Positions 52,070 through 59,464 of a DNA stretch of 64,000 nt are shown here, in pieces. Each line of letters begins with the position of its first letter. The first letter of the stretch is position 1. Both the position numbers and the translations under genes were made by a program. Under the pieces are notes generated by a model. It was not told where the DNA came from. It worked only from the letters and a program-made list of their open reading frames with translations, and searched no databases. The stretch covers positions 186,001 to 250,000 of the forward strand of contig NZ_QFYR01000002.1 in the NCBI RefSeq assembly GCF_003254705.1. The letters are read 5' to 3'. The stretch comes from Phenylobacterium deserti. Its GTDB lineage: Bacteria; Pseudomonadota; Alphaproteobacteria; Caulobacterales; Caulobacteraceae.

Positions 52070-52734
52070 GGGGCGATCGCCGACGCGCCCAAGCTGAGGC
52101 AGATGATCTAGTCCAGCCGCTGCGCCACCTGCCGCCGTGGGATGGCTGAACCAGCAGTCAGATCGCGCACCGCGATCCGATGGCTGCGGCTCCATAGCTC
52201 CGCACGAGCCGCCCTGATCTGAAGCCCCCTGAAACTTCGTGCGCGCAACTGCCATGTCTTCTGCGCGGAACGTGCAACTGCACGCAACTCGCGCGCCGTC
52301 GAAGGCCTTCACCCTAGGTCGGCATGCGGGTCCTCCTTTGAACAGCCACCAGCGGCAACGCTTTGGGGGTCGTGCTGCGCCGAAGCTCGGGCGACCTAAT
52401 GCGGATCGTTGGCCGTCGTCGGCTCCTTGCCGCCGTCCCGCGACGCTTCTGGCGGACCGCCTCACGCTCCGCGCCCAATGTCCGCAATGAGTGGGAAGCA
52501 GACTGCGGAAAGGTCCGCTCTCCAATCCGAGGGTGGGCAAGCCGCGCCGGTCGCTTCCCGGCCCCTTAGCACGTGGTCCTCACGCCGTTAGCTGGCAGCC
52601 TCGCCCCGCCAGCCGTCAGCACGAGGGCCAGGTGGATTTTCTCAAGATCCTGCGCAGCTTCGAGGAGCTGATGAATGCCGCATGGGTCCAAGGAGCGGAC
52701 ATTCGCCGCATGCCACGAGCGGGCATCCAGAGCG
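52070..52734. other. 665-nt region without a convincing gene
   Basis: Long open frames exist on both strands but have odd compositions and no known domain. The region contains two copies of the dispersed repeat, on opposite strands. It is the longest gene-poor stretch in the window. Confidence 0.5.
52477..52525 (+). repeat. paired-core intergenic repeat, copy 10 (33-nt spacing)
   Basis: Cores CAATGTCCGC (52476-52485) and AAAGGTCCGC (52509-52518) are 33 nt apart, with GAAGCAGACTGCGG between. Confidence 0.65.
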
Positions 52735-52760
52735 TCAGCTCCCGGTGGACAGCGGACCGT
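52695..52760 (-). repeat. intergenic repeat, minus strand, three cores (24 and 33 nt)
   Basis: On the plus strand CGGACATT (52696), CGGGCATC (52720) and CGGACCGT (52753) are the reverse complements of the core, at 24 and 33 nt, combining both spacings seen elsewhere. It overlaps the 3' end of the P-loop kinase gene. Confidence 0.55.
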
Positions 52761-53298
52761 TTTCGTTAGCTCCGGAGATCCCGAGCATGGCAAGCAGGCG
52801 GTGGCAGAGCACATCAGGTGGGGCTGACGCGTCGAATGGGACGCCGAGCTCAACGCCATCAGCACGGGCGAACAGGGCCGCCTCTTCCCGGAAATGTTGA
52901 TCCTCGAACTCGGCTTCATCGACAGCTCGGGAGGCGCGACGGATGCCGATCCGCCGGAGGTTCTCCTCCACAGGAAGCGTCAGGCGGAAGCAGTGGAAGA
53001 GCAGGTTGGAGGTGAAAGCGTGGAGGCGTTCAGCGAGATCCGCGATCTGAGCCGGGGTGGACCAGTAATGGTTGATCACAAAGCAGCTATAGCCGTTCGC
53101 TAGATGGTGTTTGACGAGGAGCGCTATCGTCTCGTGCAGATACGACGTCTCGTCAGCCGGCGGTGGGTTGCACGCAGTCAACCAGTCTCCATCCAGCGTA
53201 ACCGATCCTTCGATCGCCTCGCCGAGCACCTCGCCCAGCGTGGACTTGCCGACGCCCAAAGGGCCATTCAGCAGAACAATCAAGACATCGCGCGACAT
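52735..53298 (-). CDS. small P-loop kinase / AAA-type ATP-binding protein
   Basis: 187 residues from ATG 53298; the frame is open upstream but only from 53298 does a domain appear. The Walker A motif NGPLGVGKSTLGEVL is at about 10-24. VTLDGDWLTACNPP, a hydrophobic SCFVINHYWS strand and a RIGIRRASRAVDE..ED segment fit a small nucleoside/phosphotransferase-type kinase. The substrate is unknown. The last codons lie inside a repeat element. Confidence 0.78.
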   Translation of the reverse strand: MSRDVLIVLLNGPLGVGKSTLGEVLGEAIEGSVTLDGDWLTACNPPPADETSYLHETIALLVKHHLANGYSCFVINHYWSTPAQIADLAERLHAFTSNLLFHCFRLTLPVEENLRRIGIRRASRAVDEAEFEDQHFREEAALFARADGVELGVPFDASAPPDVLCHRLLAMLGISGANENGPLSTGS

Positions 53299-53341
53299 GC
53301 ATAAGCGTAGCGGAGCCCGCAGGCTGTCTGCAAACGGGTTG

Positions 53342-53383
53342 AACGCGGACATCAGGATCGATCCCGAAAACGGACATCCAGCG
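53342..53383 (-). repeat. paired-core intergenic repeat, copy 12 on the minus strand (25-nt spacing)
   Basis: GCGGACATC (53346) and ACGGACATC (53371) on the plus strand are reverse complements of the core, 25 nt apart. It lies upstream of the P-loop kinase gene. Confidence 0.75.
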
Positions 53384-53501
53384 GCGGGGCGCAGGACTAT
53401 GCCGCTGCGCTCCGATTTTGAGAGCGGGCTGGCGGAGGTTGTTTCACCGGCGACAGGACGACTGCTCAGTCGGAACAATCGCCCGGAGCGGTCGGGCCCC
53501 T

Positions 53502-53873
53502 TCAAACCGGTTGAAGCCAGCGCTCCACTCCGCCGTGACGTGCACAGGCTCCGGCCCGTACACGGGTCGAGGTGTAGGTGCCGTCTCGGCACTTGGCGGT
53601 GGAGCTCTTTGGCGGGACGCCGTCGGTGCTGGGGGGCGAAACGCTTTTCGACACACGCGGCGACGGCCCTCCAGACGCCATGCATTGCTGCATCCACGCC
53701 TGGTAGTTCACGCCGTCGGCTTTGCCGCTCGATTTGAGGGCCTGCCATTCGTTGGCGCACTGCTTCATCCGCGCCTCACCCGTCGGGTTGCTGGCGCGTG
53801 CAGCACTCGGGAGATGTCCTGCGCCTCCAATCAGAACCAGGCCGAAGAATATTTTCGCGATGAATAATGGCAT
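53502..53873 (-). CDS. small periplasmic protein with DUF3761-like C-terminus
   Basis: About 123 residues from ATG 53873; a TTG at 53903 is possible. The signal peptide is MPLFIAKIFFGLVLIGGAGHLPSAARA. A first part, MKQCANEWQALKSSGKADGVNYQAWMQQCM, resembles the two-cysteine PsiF-type repeat. The C-terminal CRDGTYTSTRVRAGACARHGGV matches the DUF3761 pattern with paired cysteines. Two disulphides are likely. The function is unknown. Confidence 0.75.
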   Translation of the reverse strand: MPLFIAKIFFGLVLIGGAGHLPSAARASNPTGEARMKQCANEWQALKSSGKADGVNYQAWMQQCMASGGPSPRVSKSVSPPSTDGVPPKSSTAKCRDGTYTSTRVRAGACARHGGVERWLQPV

Positions 53874-53976
53874 TGGCGCCTGCTGCGACTGGAATTTCCT
53901 CAATTCTCATTGAATGCAAAAGGTCTGCGAAAGTTGTCGCGTCCCGATGCACCCGTGGGTTGCTGCCTTAGCCCTA

Positions 53977-54001
53977 GGAACTAGCTGGCGCTTCAGACGC
54001 T
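53977..54001 (+). promoter_or_regulatory. candidate general-stress (EcfG-type) promoter
   Basis: GGAAC (53977-53981), a 16-nt spacer, then CGCTT. This approaches the alphaproteobacterial stress-sigma consensus GGAAC-N16/17-CGTT. It lies about 80 nt before a DUF2382-OmpA-DUF2382 gene set of the kind controlled by that sigma factor. The -10 element has a mismatch. Confidence 0.35.
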
Positions 54002-54079
54002 TCCGGCCCCGACGATTCAGTAAACAAGACAGCTATTGCTGATAAACGTCACCACCGACGTCTAGGGTTAACCGCTGCT

Positions 54080-54499
54080 ATGCAGAGAAATCCGGCTGTA
54101 ACGCCAGTAGAAGCTATACCGATCGTAGAAGAGAAACTTCACGTCACTAAGCAGGCGGTGGAGACAGACCGAGTCCGCGTCACCACCCAGGTCGAAGAAC
54201 GCCCGGTCGTCCTCGAAACGGCCTTGGAGCGGCAAGAGCTCGACGTCGAGCGACGGACCGTGAACCACCTGGTTTTCGAAGCGCCGCCGCCCCGTCAGGA
54301 GGGTGACTGCCTCATCCTCAGCGTGGTTGAGGAGCGCGCCGTCGTGGTGAAGCAGCTCTTCGTGATCGAAGAAGTGATCGTACGGCGGCGCTCCTTCATC
54401 GAGCCGGTGGAAATCCCGGGCAGCGTCCGCGCCACCCGCGCCGTCGTTGAACACCTCCCAACCGACACCGACCCACAAGGAGCTGACGCTCGTGGGTGA
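54080..54499 (+). CDS. DUF2382-domain protein
   Basis: 139 residues made almost only of the charged, repeated beta-type pattern of DUF2382 (IPIVEEKLHVTKQAVETDRVRVTTQVEERPVVLETALERQELDVERRTVNHLV..). The family occurs in YsnF/AvaK-like stress proteins and PRC-barrel fusions; its function is unknown. No signal peptide. The gene overlaps the OmpA-like gene by 8 nt. Confidence 0.87.
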   Translation: MQRNPAVTPVEAIPIVEEKLHVTKQAVETDRVRVTTQVEERPVVLETALERQELDVERRTVNHLVFEAPPPRQEGDCLILSVVEERAVVVKQLFVIEEVIVRRRSFIEPVEIPGSVRATRAVVEHLPTDTDPQGADARG

Positions 54500-55154
54500 G
54501 CCCCCGCACAAGCAGGGGGCGCCGCCCCAGTACGTCCATGTCGATAAGAAGAAGGCCCCTAAGTGGCGGCTGTGGCTTCTGCTCGCGCTGGCCCTCGTCG
54601 CGCTCTTGCTGCTGCTCAGCCGGTGCGGGAGGCGGGAAACGGAAGTCGCGCCCCAGACCGCCCCAGCCGCGCCCGCCGCGCCAGCAGCAGAGGCGGCTGC
54701 CGCCCTGCCAGTCGAGCAGGTCACGCTGCCAGGCGGACAGACCGTCGGCTTGGCGCCGCAGACCCTGAACTACGAGTTGCAGCGCTTCTTGGCCTCAGAT
54801 GCGCCGGCGCCCCGCACCTTTACCTTCGACAAGCTGAACTTCGACACCAACGCCGCGGTGATCCGCAGCGTGGACCAGCCCACCATCCAGGCCCTCGCCC
54901 AGATCCTGAACGCGTACCCCAACGCCAGGGTGCAGCTGATTGGCTTCGCCGACGCTCGCGGATCCGAAGCCCAGAACGCCCAGCTCGCCTCACAACGCGC
55001 GGCGGCCGTGTCCCAGGCTCTCGTGGCGGCGGGGGTAGACCCGTCCCGTGTCAGCACCGCCAGCGGCGGCGAGAGCAAGCCCGTCGAAAGCAACGCCACG
55101 TCGGAAGGGCGGTTCGAGAACCGCCGCACCGACCTGATCGTGACCTCCAAATGA
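54492..55154 (+). CDS. OmpA-family peptidoglycan-binding membrane protein
   Basis: 220 residues from GTG 54492, preceded by AAGGAG at 9 nt; a TTG at 54447 is less likely. A cytoplasmic tail (PPQYVHVDKKKAPKWR) leads into one membrane segment (WLLLALALVALLLLLSRC), a Pro/Ala linker, and a C-terminal OmpA domain: FTFDKLNFDTNAAVIRSVDQPTIQALAQIL..NARVQLIGFADARGSEAQNAQLASQRA..SEGRFENRRTDLIV. The D and R that bind diaminopimelate are present. It should tie the inner membrane to the cell wall. Translation is coupled to the preceding gene. Confidence 0.9.
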   Translation: MGEPPHKQGAPPQYVHVDKKKAPKWRLWLLLALALVALLLLLSRCGRRETEVAPQTAPAAPAAPAAEAAAALPVEQVTLPGGQTVGLAPQTLNYELQRFLASDAPAPRTFTFDKLNFDTNAAVIRSVDQPTIQALAQILNAYPNARVQLIGFADARGSEAQNAQLASQRAAAVSQALVAAGVDPSRVSTASGGESKPVESNATSEGRFENRRTDLIVTSK

Positions 55155-55171
55155 CCCCCAAGGAGCTATCC

Positions 55172-55945
55172 ATGACCCGTACCATCACAGCATTCTTCGA
55201 TGATCGCAGCGATGCGCAAGCCGCAGTCGAGCGCCTGCAAGCCGCCGGCCTAGGCGCCGATGACGTCCGTATCCACGACAAGTCAAGCCCAGGCTACCGC
55301 GACGACTCCTACTCCAGTGGCAGCCAGCCGGGCATCTGGGCATCGATCAAGAACGCCTTCCTGCCTGACGACGACCGCCACGCCTATGAAGAAGGCGTGC
55401 GGCGGGGCGGCTACCTAGTGACCGCCGACGTGGACGAAGCTCGCGCCGACGCCGCGGTCCGCGTCCTCGAAGAAGCGAACACCATCGACATCGATGAGCG
55501 CAGCCAGCAGTGGCGCGCCGAAGGCTGGAACCGCCCGGCCCAAGGCCTCGCCGCCGTGGAGCACACCGGCTCCGAGCAGGCGATCCCCGTGGTCGAAGAG
55601 CAGCTGGTCGTCGGAAAGCGGGAAGTTGCTCGCGGCGGCGTCAAGGTGCGCTCCTATGTCACCGAGACCCCTGTGCACGAGCAGGTGCGCCTGCGCGAGC
55701 AGCATGTGGAGATCGAGCGGGTGCCGGTGAACCAGCCCCTGTCGGCCGTTGACGACGCGTTCCAGGAACGGTCGATCGAAGTCTCCACTACCGGCGAAGA
55801 AGCGGTCATCGGCAAGACCGCCCGCGTGGTCGAGGAAGTGCGCGTCTTCAATTCGGAGGACGAGCGTGTGGAAGACGTGCAGGACACCGTTCGTCGCACG
55901 GACGTGGATATTGAAGACACCCGCACTCGGCCTGAACCGCGCTAA
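55172..55945 (+). CDS. YsnF-like stress protein (general stress 17M + DUF2382)
   Basis: 257 residues from ATG 55172 (AAGGAG upstream). The N-terminal part (TRTITAFFDDRSDAQAAVERLQAAGLGADDVRI..GGYLVTADVDEARADAAVRVLEEANTIDIDER) is the general-stress-17M ferredoxin-like domain. The C-terminal half is DUF2382 (AIPVVEEQLVVGKREVARGGVKVRSYVTETPVHEQVRLREQHVEIERVPVN..). It is the same domain as in the gene two places upstream, which suggests a common partner. It ends with a hairpin. Confidence 0.9.
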   Translation: MTRTITAFFDDRSDAQAAVERLQAAGLGADDVRIHDKSSPGYRDDSYSSGSQPGIWASIKNAFLPDDDRHAYEEGVRRGGYLVTADVDEARADAAVRVLEEANTIDIDERSQQWRAEGWNRPAQGLAAVEHTGSEQAIPVVEEQLVVGKREVARGGVKVRSYVTETPVHEQVRLREQHVEIERVPVNQPLSAVDDAFQERSIEVSTTGEEAVIGKTARVVEEVRVFNSEDERVEDVQDTVRRTDVDIEDTRTRPEPR

Positions 55946-55964
55946 ACGCAGACCTCAGGCAAGG

Positions 55965-55990
55965 ACGCCCGCCGCGTGAGCGGCGGGTGT
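55965..55990 (+). terminator. hairpin after the stress cluster
   Basis: 11-bp stem (ACGCCCGCCGC / GCGGCGGGTGT, one G-T pair) with a GTGA loop, 19 nt after the stop, followed by TTGCTGT. A probable intrinsic terminator with a weak T-run. Confidence 0.6.
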
Positions 55991-56053
55991 TGCTGTACCC
56001 GAACCATTCATTGGCTGGGAACGCCCGCTCCTGGCGTGGAGCGGGCGCCCGTC

Positions 56054-56325
56054 CTACTCGGCTGCAACGGCGAAGGCCGTTCGCCGGTGGGACATCGCCA
56101 GGACCAGCAGCAGGCCCAGGCCCGACGCCGCGGCGCCGGCCAGCGCGACTGCAGGATAGCCCAGCCCGCTGGCGATCACGGCTCCACCCACGGCCGCTCC
56201 GATGGCGTGCCGAGGTTGAAGGCGCCGATGTTGACCGCCGAGGCGAGGTTCGGCGCGTCGCCGGCCGCGGCCATGACCCGGACCTGAAGCGGCGGGACGA
56301 GGGCGAAGCTGGCGATCCCCCAATC
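56054..56325 (-). pseudogene. C-terminal fragment of an MFS (DHA1/AraJ-like) transporter
   Basis: Reading the minus strand from about 56325, WGIASFALVPPLQVRVMAAAGDAPNLASAVNIGAFNLG is the standard end region of AraJ-type efflux proteins. After one lost base near 56207 the frame shifts, and AIGAAVGGAVIASGLGYPAVALAGAAASGLGLLLVLAMS continues to the natural stop at 56054. The first three quarters of the gene are missing. A truncated and frameshifted remnant. Confidence 0.8.
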
Positions 56326-56376
56326 GTCGGAAACCCGACAGGTGGCCCATGGCGGCTGGGTTATAGAGGCCTTGCG

Positions 56377-56586
56377 ATGGCTGACGCCCTCAACATCTAC
56401 ACGTTCATAGGGCTGCGGAACGACGGGTCGTCGCCGCAGGCCGATTTCGTCTATCTCGCTGATGATGATCTCGCCCGCGGCGCCGCGCGCCGATGGCTGC
56501 AGGAGCATGCCAGCTGTGACGCCGCCGAGATCTGGAACGGAGCAAGGTTGGTCGGCAAGATCCGCGCTCTCGCCGGCCCCGGTTGA
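56377..56586 (+). CDS. small hypothetical protein
   Basis: 69 residues (MADALNIYTFIGLRNDGSSPQADFVYLADDDLARGAARRWLQEH..AEIWNGARLVGKI). The pattern, with a strand at each end, a central helix and a W-x-G-x-R-L-V near the C-terminus, is that of a widespread class of small uncharacterised alphaproteobacterial proteins. No function known. Confidence 0.65.
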   Translation: MADALNIYTFIGLRNDGSSPQADFVYLADDDLARGAARRWLQEHASCDAAEIWNGARLVGKIRALAGPG

Positions 56587-56906
56587 TACGACTGGATCCT
56601 TCGCAGGGCGGGCTCCTTGGGCAGCGCCGAACGCCCGAGCGTTCATCGGCGACCCGAAAGGGGCTCAAGCTCGTGGTCTCGATCGTCGCTCAACGATCTT
56701 CCGGCGACCTCGCCAGAGTTCAGCGCGTCGGCCGTGAAGAGGTAGGGCCTCGAACGTCTCGATCGCCGACGTCGGGGCCGCGCACCTCGAACGTGCAGCC
56801 AAAGGAGAGCCGATCCGCCTCGTCGTAAACGCGCAATGGTTTCGCGCAGCCGATCGCCAGCCAGCGAAGTCCGCCCGCCGTCCTGGCTGCATCGCAGCGC
56901 CGGGTC
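56587..56906. other. 320-nt spacer before the serine hydrolase gene end
   Basis: No clear gene. A minus-strand frame (RWLAIGCAKPLRVYDEADRLSFGCTFEVRG) reads plausibly for about 30 residues but has neither start nor domain. No repeat copy or hairpin was found. Confidence 0.4.
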
Positions 56907-58388
56907 TCACTGGATGCGTTCGAACCTGTCGTCATCCCACTGAAGCGCACTGATTGAGCCCGTCGCTGTCCGCGAGAAACGGACGGGAGCCGGATCCGCA
57001 AGCGCCTGCGATACCAGCAGGACCTCGTCCCCGCCGAGCGGAAGAAGGTCGGCCTTGAAGACGCCTGCGTGCAGGATCAGGCCATGCGCCCCTGAAACGA
57101 CCACCAGCTCACCTAGCCGCGGGTGGCGATAGCTGCCGGCGAGGCCCGCGGGTACGGGGTCACCCTTCGTCCGGTCCAGGGCGGCCCGCCACTGGCTGTC
57201 AGCCTGGGCGATGGCAGATGCGCTGCGCGCCCCGTCGGCGATCCGCTGGGCGCCGCGCTCGGTGGCGCGCGGATCCCCCCGCCACAGGTCGAGGGCTTGC
57301 TGAACCAGAGCCACGTTGAAGCTGTTCGCGCCTGTGTCTCCGACGGAGAGCACCGCGACGCCGATATCGAGCTCCGGGATGAACAGGGCGATGGAGCGGC
57401 AGCCGACATAGCCGCCCGATCGTGAGACGTAGCGCCAGCCTTCATACTCGCCCAGATCCCAGCCAAGGCCGTATCCGTCCCGGCTGAGGCCGTTGAAGGT
57501 CGCGGACTGCGGCGCCTCCTTGCGCCAGGTGCGGCGCAGCGTGCGCGCCGGAATGGCGCCTTCCGCCGCCGCCTCGCCGCGCAGGAAGATCTGCAGAAAG
57601 CGGCCTGTGTCCCGTCCGCTGGTGTACATGCCGCCCGCGGCGTTGAGGGCCGCCGTGGGCTTCAGGGCCAGCGGCGTCCATCCGCCCTGGCCGCGGCGGG
57701 AGTGGCAGCGCGCGACATCGCCCACGGGGAAGTCCTCCAGTCGCGCGGAGCTGTGGCGCAGCTTCAGCGGCGAAAGCACCTCACGCGCCAGCAGGTCACG
57801 CCAGGTCAGCCCGGTCCGGGCTTCGGCCATGGCCGAGTAGACGAACGGCCCGAAGTTCGAATAGCGGAACTCGGAGGGACCACGCTGGACGTAGCGCGCC
57901 AGCTGGCGGGGTGTCTCGGTCGCGGTGATCTGGCCGGTGTAGACCGACCGGAAGACCAGGCCGCCTTCCGACAGGCCCGAGGTGTGAGAGAGCAGGCGGG
58001 ACGCGGCGACGTCGCCCACGCCAGCACCCAGCTGAGCTTCAGGCCATGCCTGGTCCAGGCGGGTGTTGAGCGGCAGCACGCCTTTCTCATCCAGAATGGC
58101 GGCAAGCAGCCCGGTGTAGGCCTTGGTGGTGGAGGCGTTGTAGATGGGCGTATCGAGGGTCATCGGCGCCCCGCGGTCGGCGTCGCGCATGCCGCCCGCG
58201 TGCTCGTAGAGCGTGGAGTTGCCGGTCACCGCAACGACCACGAAGCCTGGCGGAGCGCCCGGGGTCCGGCTCAGGCGCGCGACGAAGGCGTCCATGTCGC
58301 GGCGGAAGGCCGTCGGCGACGGCGCACCAAAGGCGACCTGAGCCGAGGCGAACCACACAAGGAGGGCGAGCAAGGATCGACGCTTCAT
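56907..58388 (-). CDS. secreted serine hydrolase (beta-lactamase/PBP-like, class C fold)
   Basis: 493 residues from ATG 58388; the longer frame at 58472 is rejected because the signal peptide (MKRRSLLALLVWFASAQVAFGA) starts here. The S-x-x-K motif is STTK at 86-89 and the Y-x-N motif is YSN at 176-178. The Thr/Ser-rich SHTSGLSEGG and GGMYTSGRDTGRFLQIFL segments fit esterase/D-aminopeptidase-like members rather than true AmpC. A C-terminal beta domain (about 400-493, lipocalin-like) follows. It faces an AraC gene on the same strand, 49 nt away. Confidence 0.88.
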   Translation of the reverse strand: MKRRSLLALLVWFASAQVAFGAPSPTAFRRDMDAFVARLSRTPGAPPGFVVVAVTGNSTLYEHAGGMRDADRGAPMTLDTPIYNASTTKAYTGLLAAILDEKGVLPLNTRLDQAWPEAQLGAGVGDVAASRLLSHTSGLSEGGLVFRSVYTGQITATETPRQLARYVQRGPSEFRYSNFGPFVYSAMAEARTGLTWRDLLAREVLSPLKLRHSSARLEDFPVGDVARCHSRRGQGGWTPLALKPTAALNAAGGMYTSGRDTGRFLQIFLRGEAAAEGAIPARTLRRTWRKEAPQSATFNGLSRDGYGLGWDLGEYEGWRYVSRSGGYVGCRSIALFIPELDIGVAVLSVGDTGANSFNVALVQQALDLWRGDPRATERGAQRIADGARSASAIAQADSQWRAALDRTKGDPVPAGLAGSYRHPRLGELVVVSGAHGLILHAGVFKADLLPLGGDEVLLVSQALADPAPVRFSRTATGSISALQWDDDRFERIQ

Positions 58389-58437
58389 CGCCGCGCCATA
58401 GCAATCCGGCCGAGCCTCGTTCTTGAACGGATGTGAC

Positions 58438-59160
58438 CTAGCCGAGCAGCCTGCGAAGGCGCCCTGGCGCAAGGCCGGTGAGTTCGACGATCGCCCGGTT
58501 CATGTGGGCCTGGTCCGCGAACTCGGCCGCCTGCGCGCTTTCGGCGAGCGAGCCGCCCGTCAGGAAGGCGCAAAGAGCGCGTTCGGCCATGATCCGTCGG
58601 CGGTAGCGGCTGGGCGTCTCGCCAAACCAACTCACGAAGCTGCGGGTCAGGTGGGCGCGGTGCACGCCAAACTCGGCCGCGAGCTCGGCGACAGACACCG
58701 GGGTGCACTGCAGCCGCTCGCGCGCTTTCCGCACCCAAGGCGGCGCGCTGCCGATCCGGGCGCCTGAGGGCTCGGACTGCTTGGCCAGTCGCCAGAGCGC
58801 CTCCGCCGGATCATGCGCAAGGACCCTGCGCACAGACGCCAGGTTCGCGGAACGCCAGCCGATGTGCTTCGGCACGCCTTCGTCGGATCCCACTGAGAGA
58901 TTGAGGATCAAGGCGCCGCGCACGCCGAAGGTGACCGCGTGTTCGGCGCCGGCCGCGCGCGTGGTCAGGCGCCCGGCGTCGACCGCAAAGTCGGACGCAG
59001 GCTGGCTCTCCCGGAAACTGCCGGCCAGCACCATCGAGATCTCGGCGCGTGAATGCTCGTGCCGGGTCTGACGCAGGCCCGGCGGGTAGTACACGAGCCT
59101 CGTCTCGCTTCGCCGGCTGATGGCAAGCCGCGCGCTTCGAACCTCGAGAGTCTGAGACAT
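58438..59160 (-). CDS. AraC-family transcriptional regulator
   Basis: 240 residues from ATG 59160; the frame is open further upstream through a repeat and is rejected. A cupin-type sensor (YYPPGLRQTRHEHSRAEISMVLAGSFRE) precedes two helix-turn-helix motifs (SVAELAAEFGVHRAHLTRSFVSWFGETPSRYRRR and ..AAEFADQAHMNRAIVELTGLAPGRLRRLL). It is upstream of the serine hydrolase gene in the same direction and may control it. Confidence 0.9.
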   Translation of the reverse strand: MSQTLEVRSARLAISRRSETRLVYYPPGLRQTRHEHSRAEISMVLAGSFRESQPASDFAVDAGRLTTRAAGAEHAVTFGVRGALILNLSVGSDEGVPKHIGWRSANLASVRRVLAHDPAEALWRLAKQSEPSGARIGSAPPWVRKARERLQCTPVSVAELAAEFGVHRAHLTRSFVSWFGETPSRYRRRIMAERALCAFLTGGSLAESAQAAEFADQAHMNRAIVELTGLAPGRLRRLLG

Positions 59161-59464
59161 GCCGGCAGATAACGCGATGATCCTAGAGCGGCAAACCGGC
59201 ACGCGACAATCGCCCCCGCTTTGTCTCGGCTCACGCACCAAAGGCGCTCCAATCCGCGACTGGCTTCCAACAGGGCTGCTGTGGGTGTCACCCAGAGCAG
59301 CCCGTGTCCGCTTGTGAGCAGGCGCCGACATCTGATTCGGGTCGATAGCTGACCTTGGGAGGACTCCCCAGAGCGGACATCACAGGTGTGCTACCGGAGC
59401 CGGTTGAAAGCTTCATTGCGCTCTCCGCGCCTGTGGCCGTAGATGCTGCGCGATTGGGGGAGCT
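59161..59464. other. 304-nt divergent spacer
   Basis: It holds one copy of the dispersed repeat and the promoters of the AraC and histidine kinase genes. No gene seen. Confidence 0.5.
59303..59356 (+). repeat. paired-core intergenic repeat, copy 13 (24-nt spacing)
   Basis: Cores CGTGTCCGC (59303) and GACATCTGA (59327) are 24 nt apart, followed by TTCGGGTCGATAGCTGACC. It is more diverged than the other copies. A reverse-oriented AGCGGACATC lies at 59371-59380. Confidence 0.6.

Noticed and set aside
51842..52540. 232-codon minus-strand frame in the gene-poor region
   Set aside because: Cys/Arg/Ser-rich without domain; its start is formed by a copy of the dispersed repeat.
19194..59380. Interpretation of the short repeats as a CRISPR array
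   Set aside because: Cores occur in isolated pairs kilobases apart with no spacers of even length between many repeats and no cas genes.
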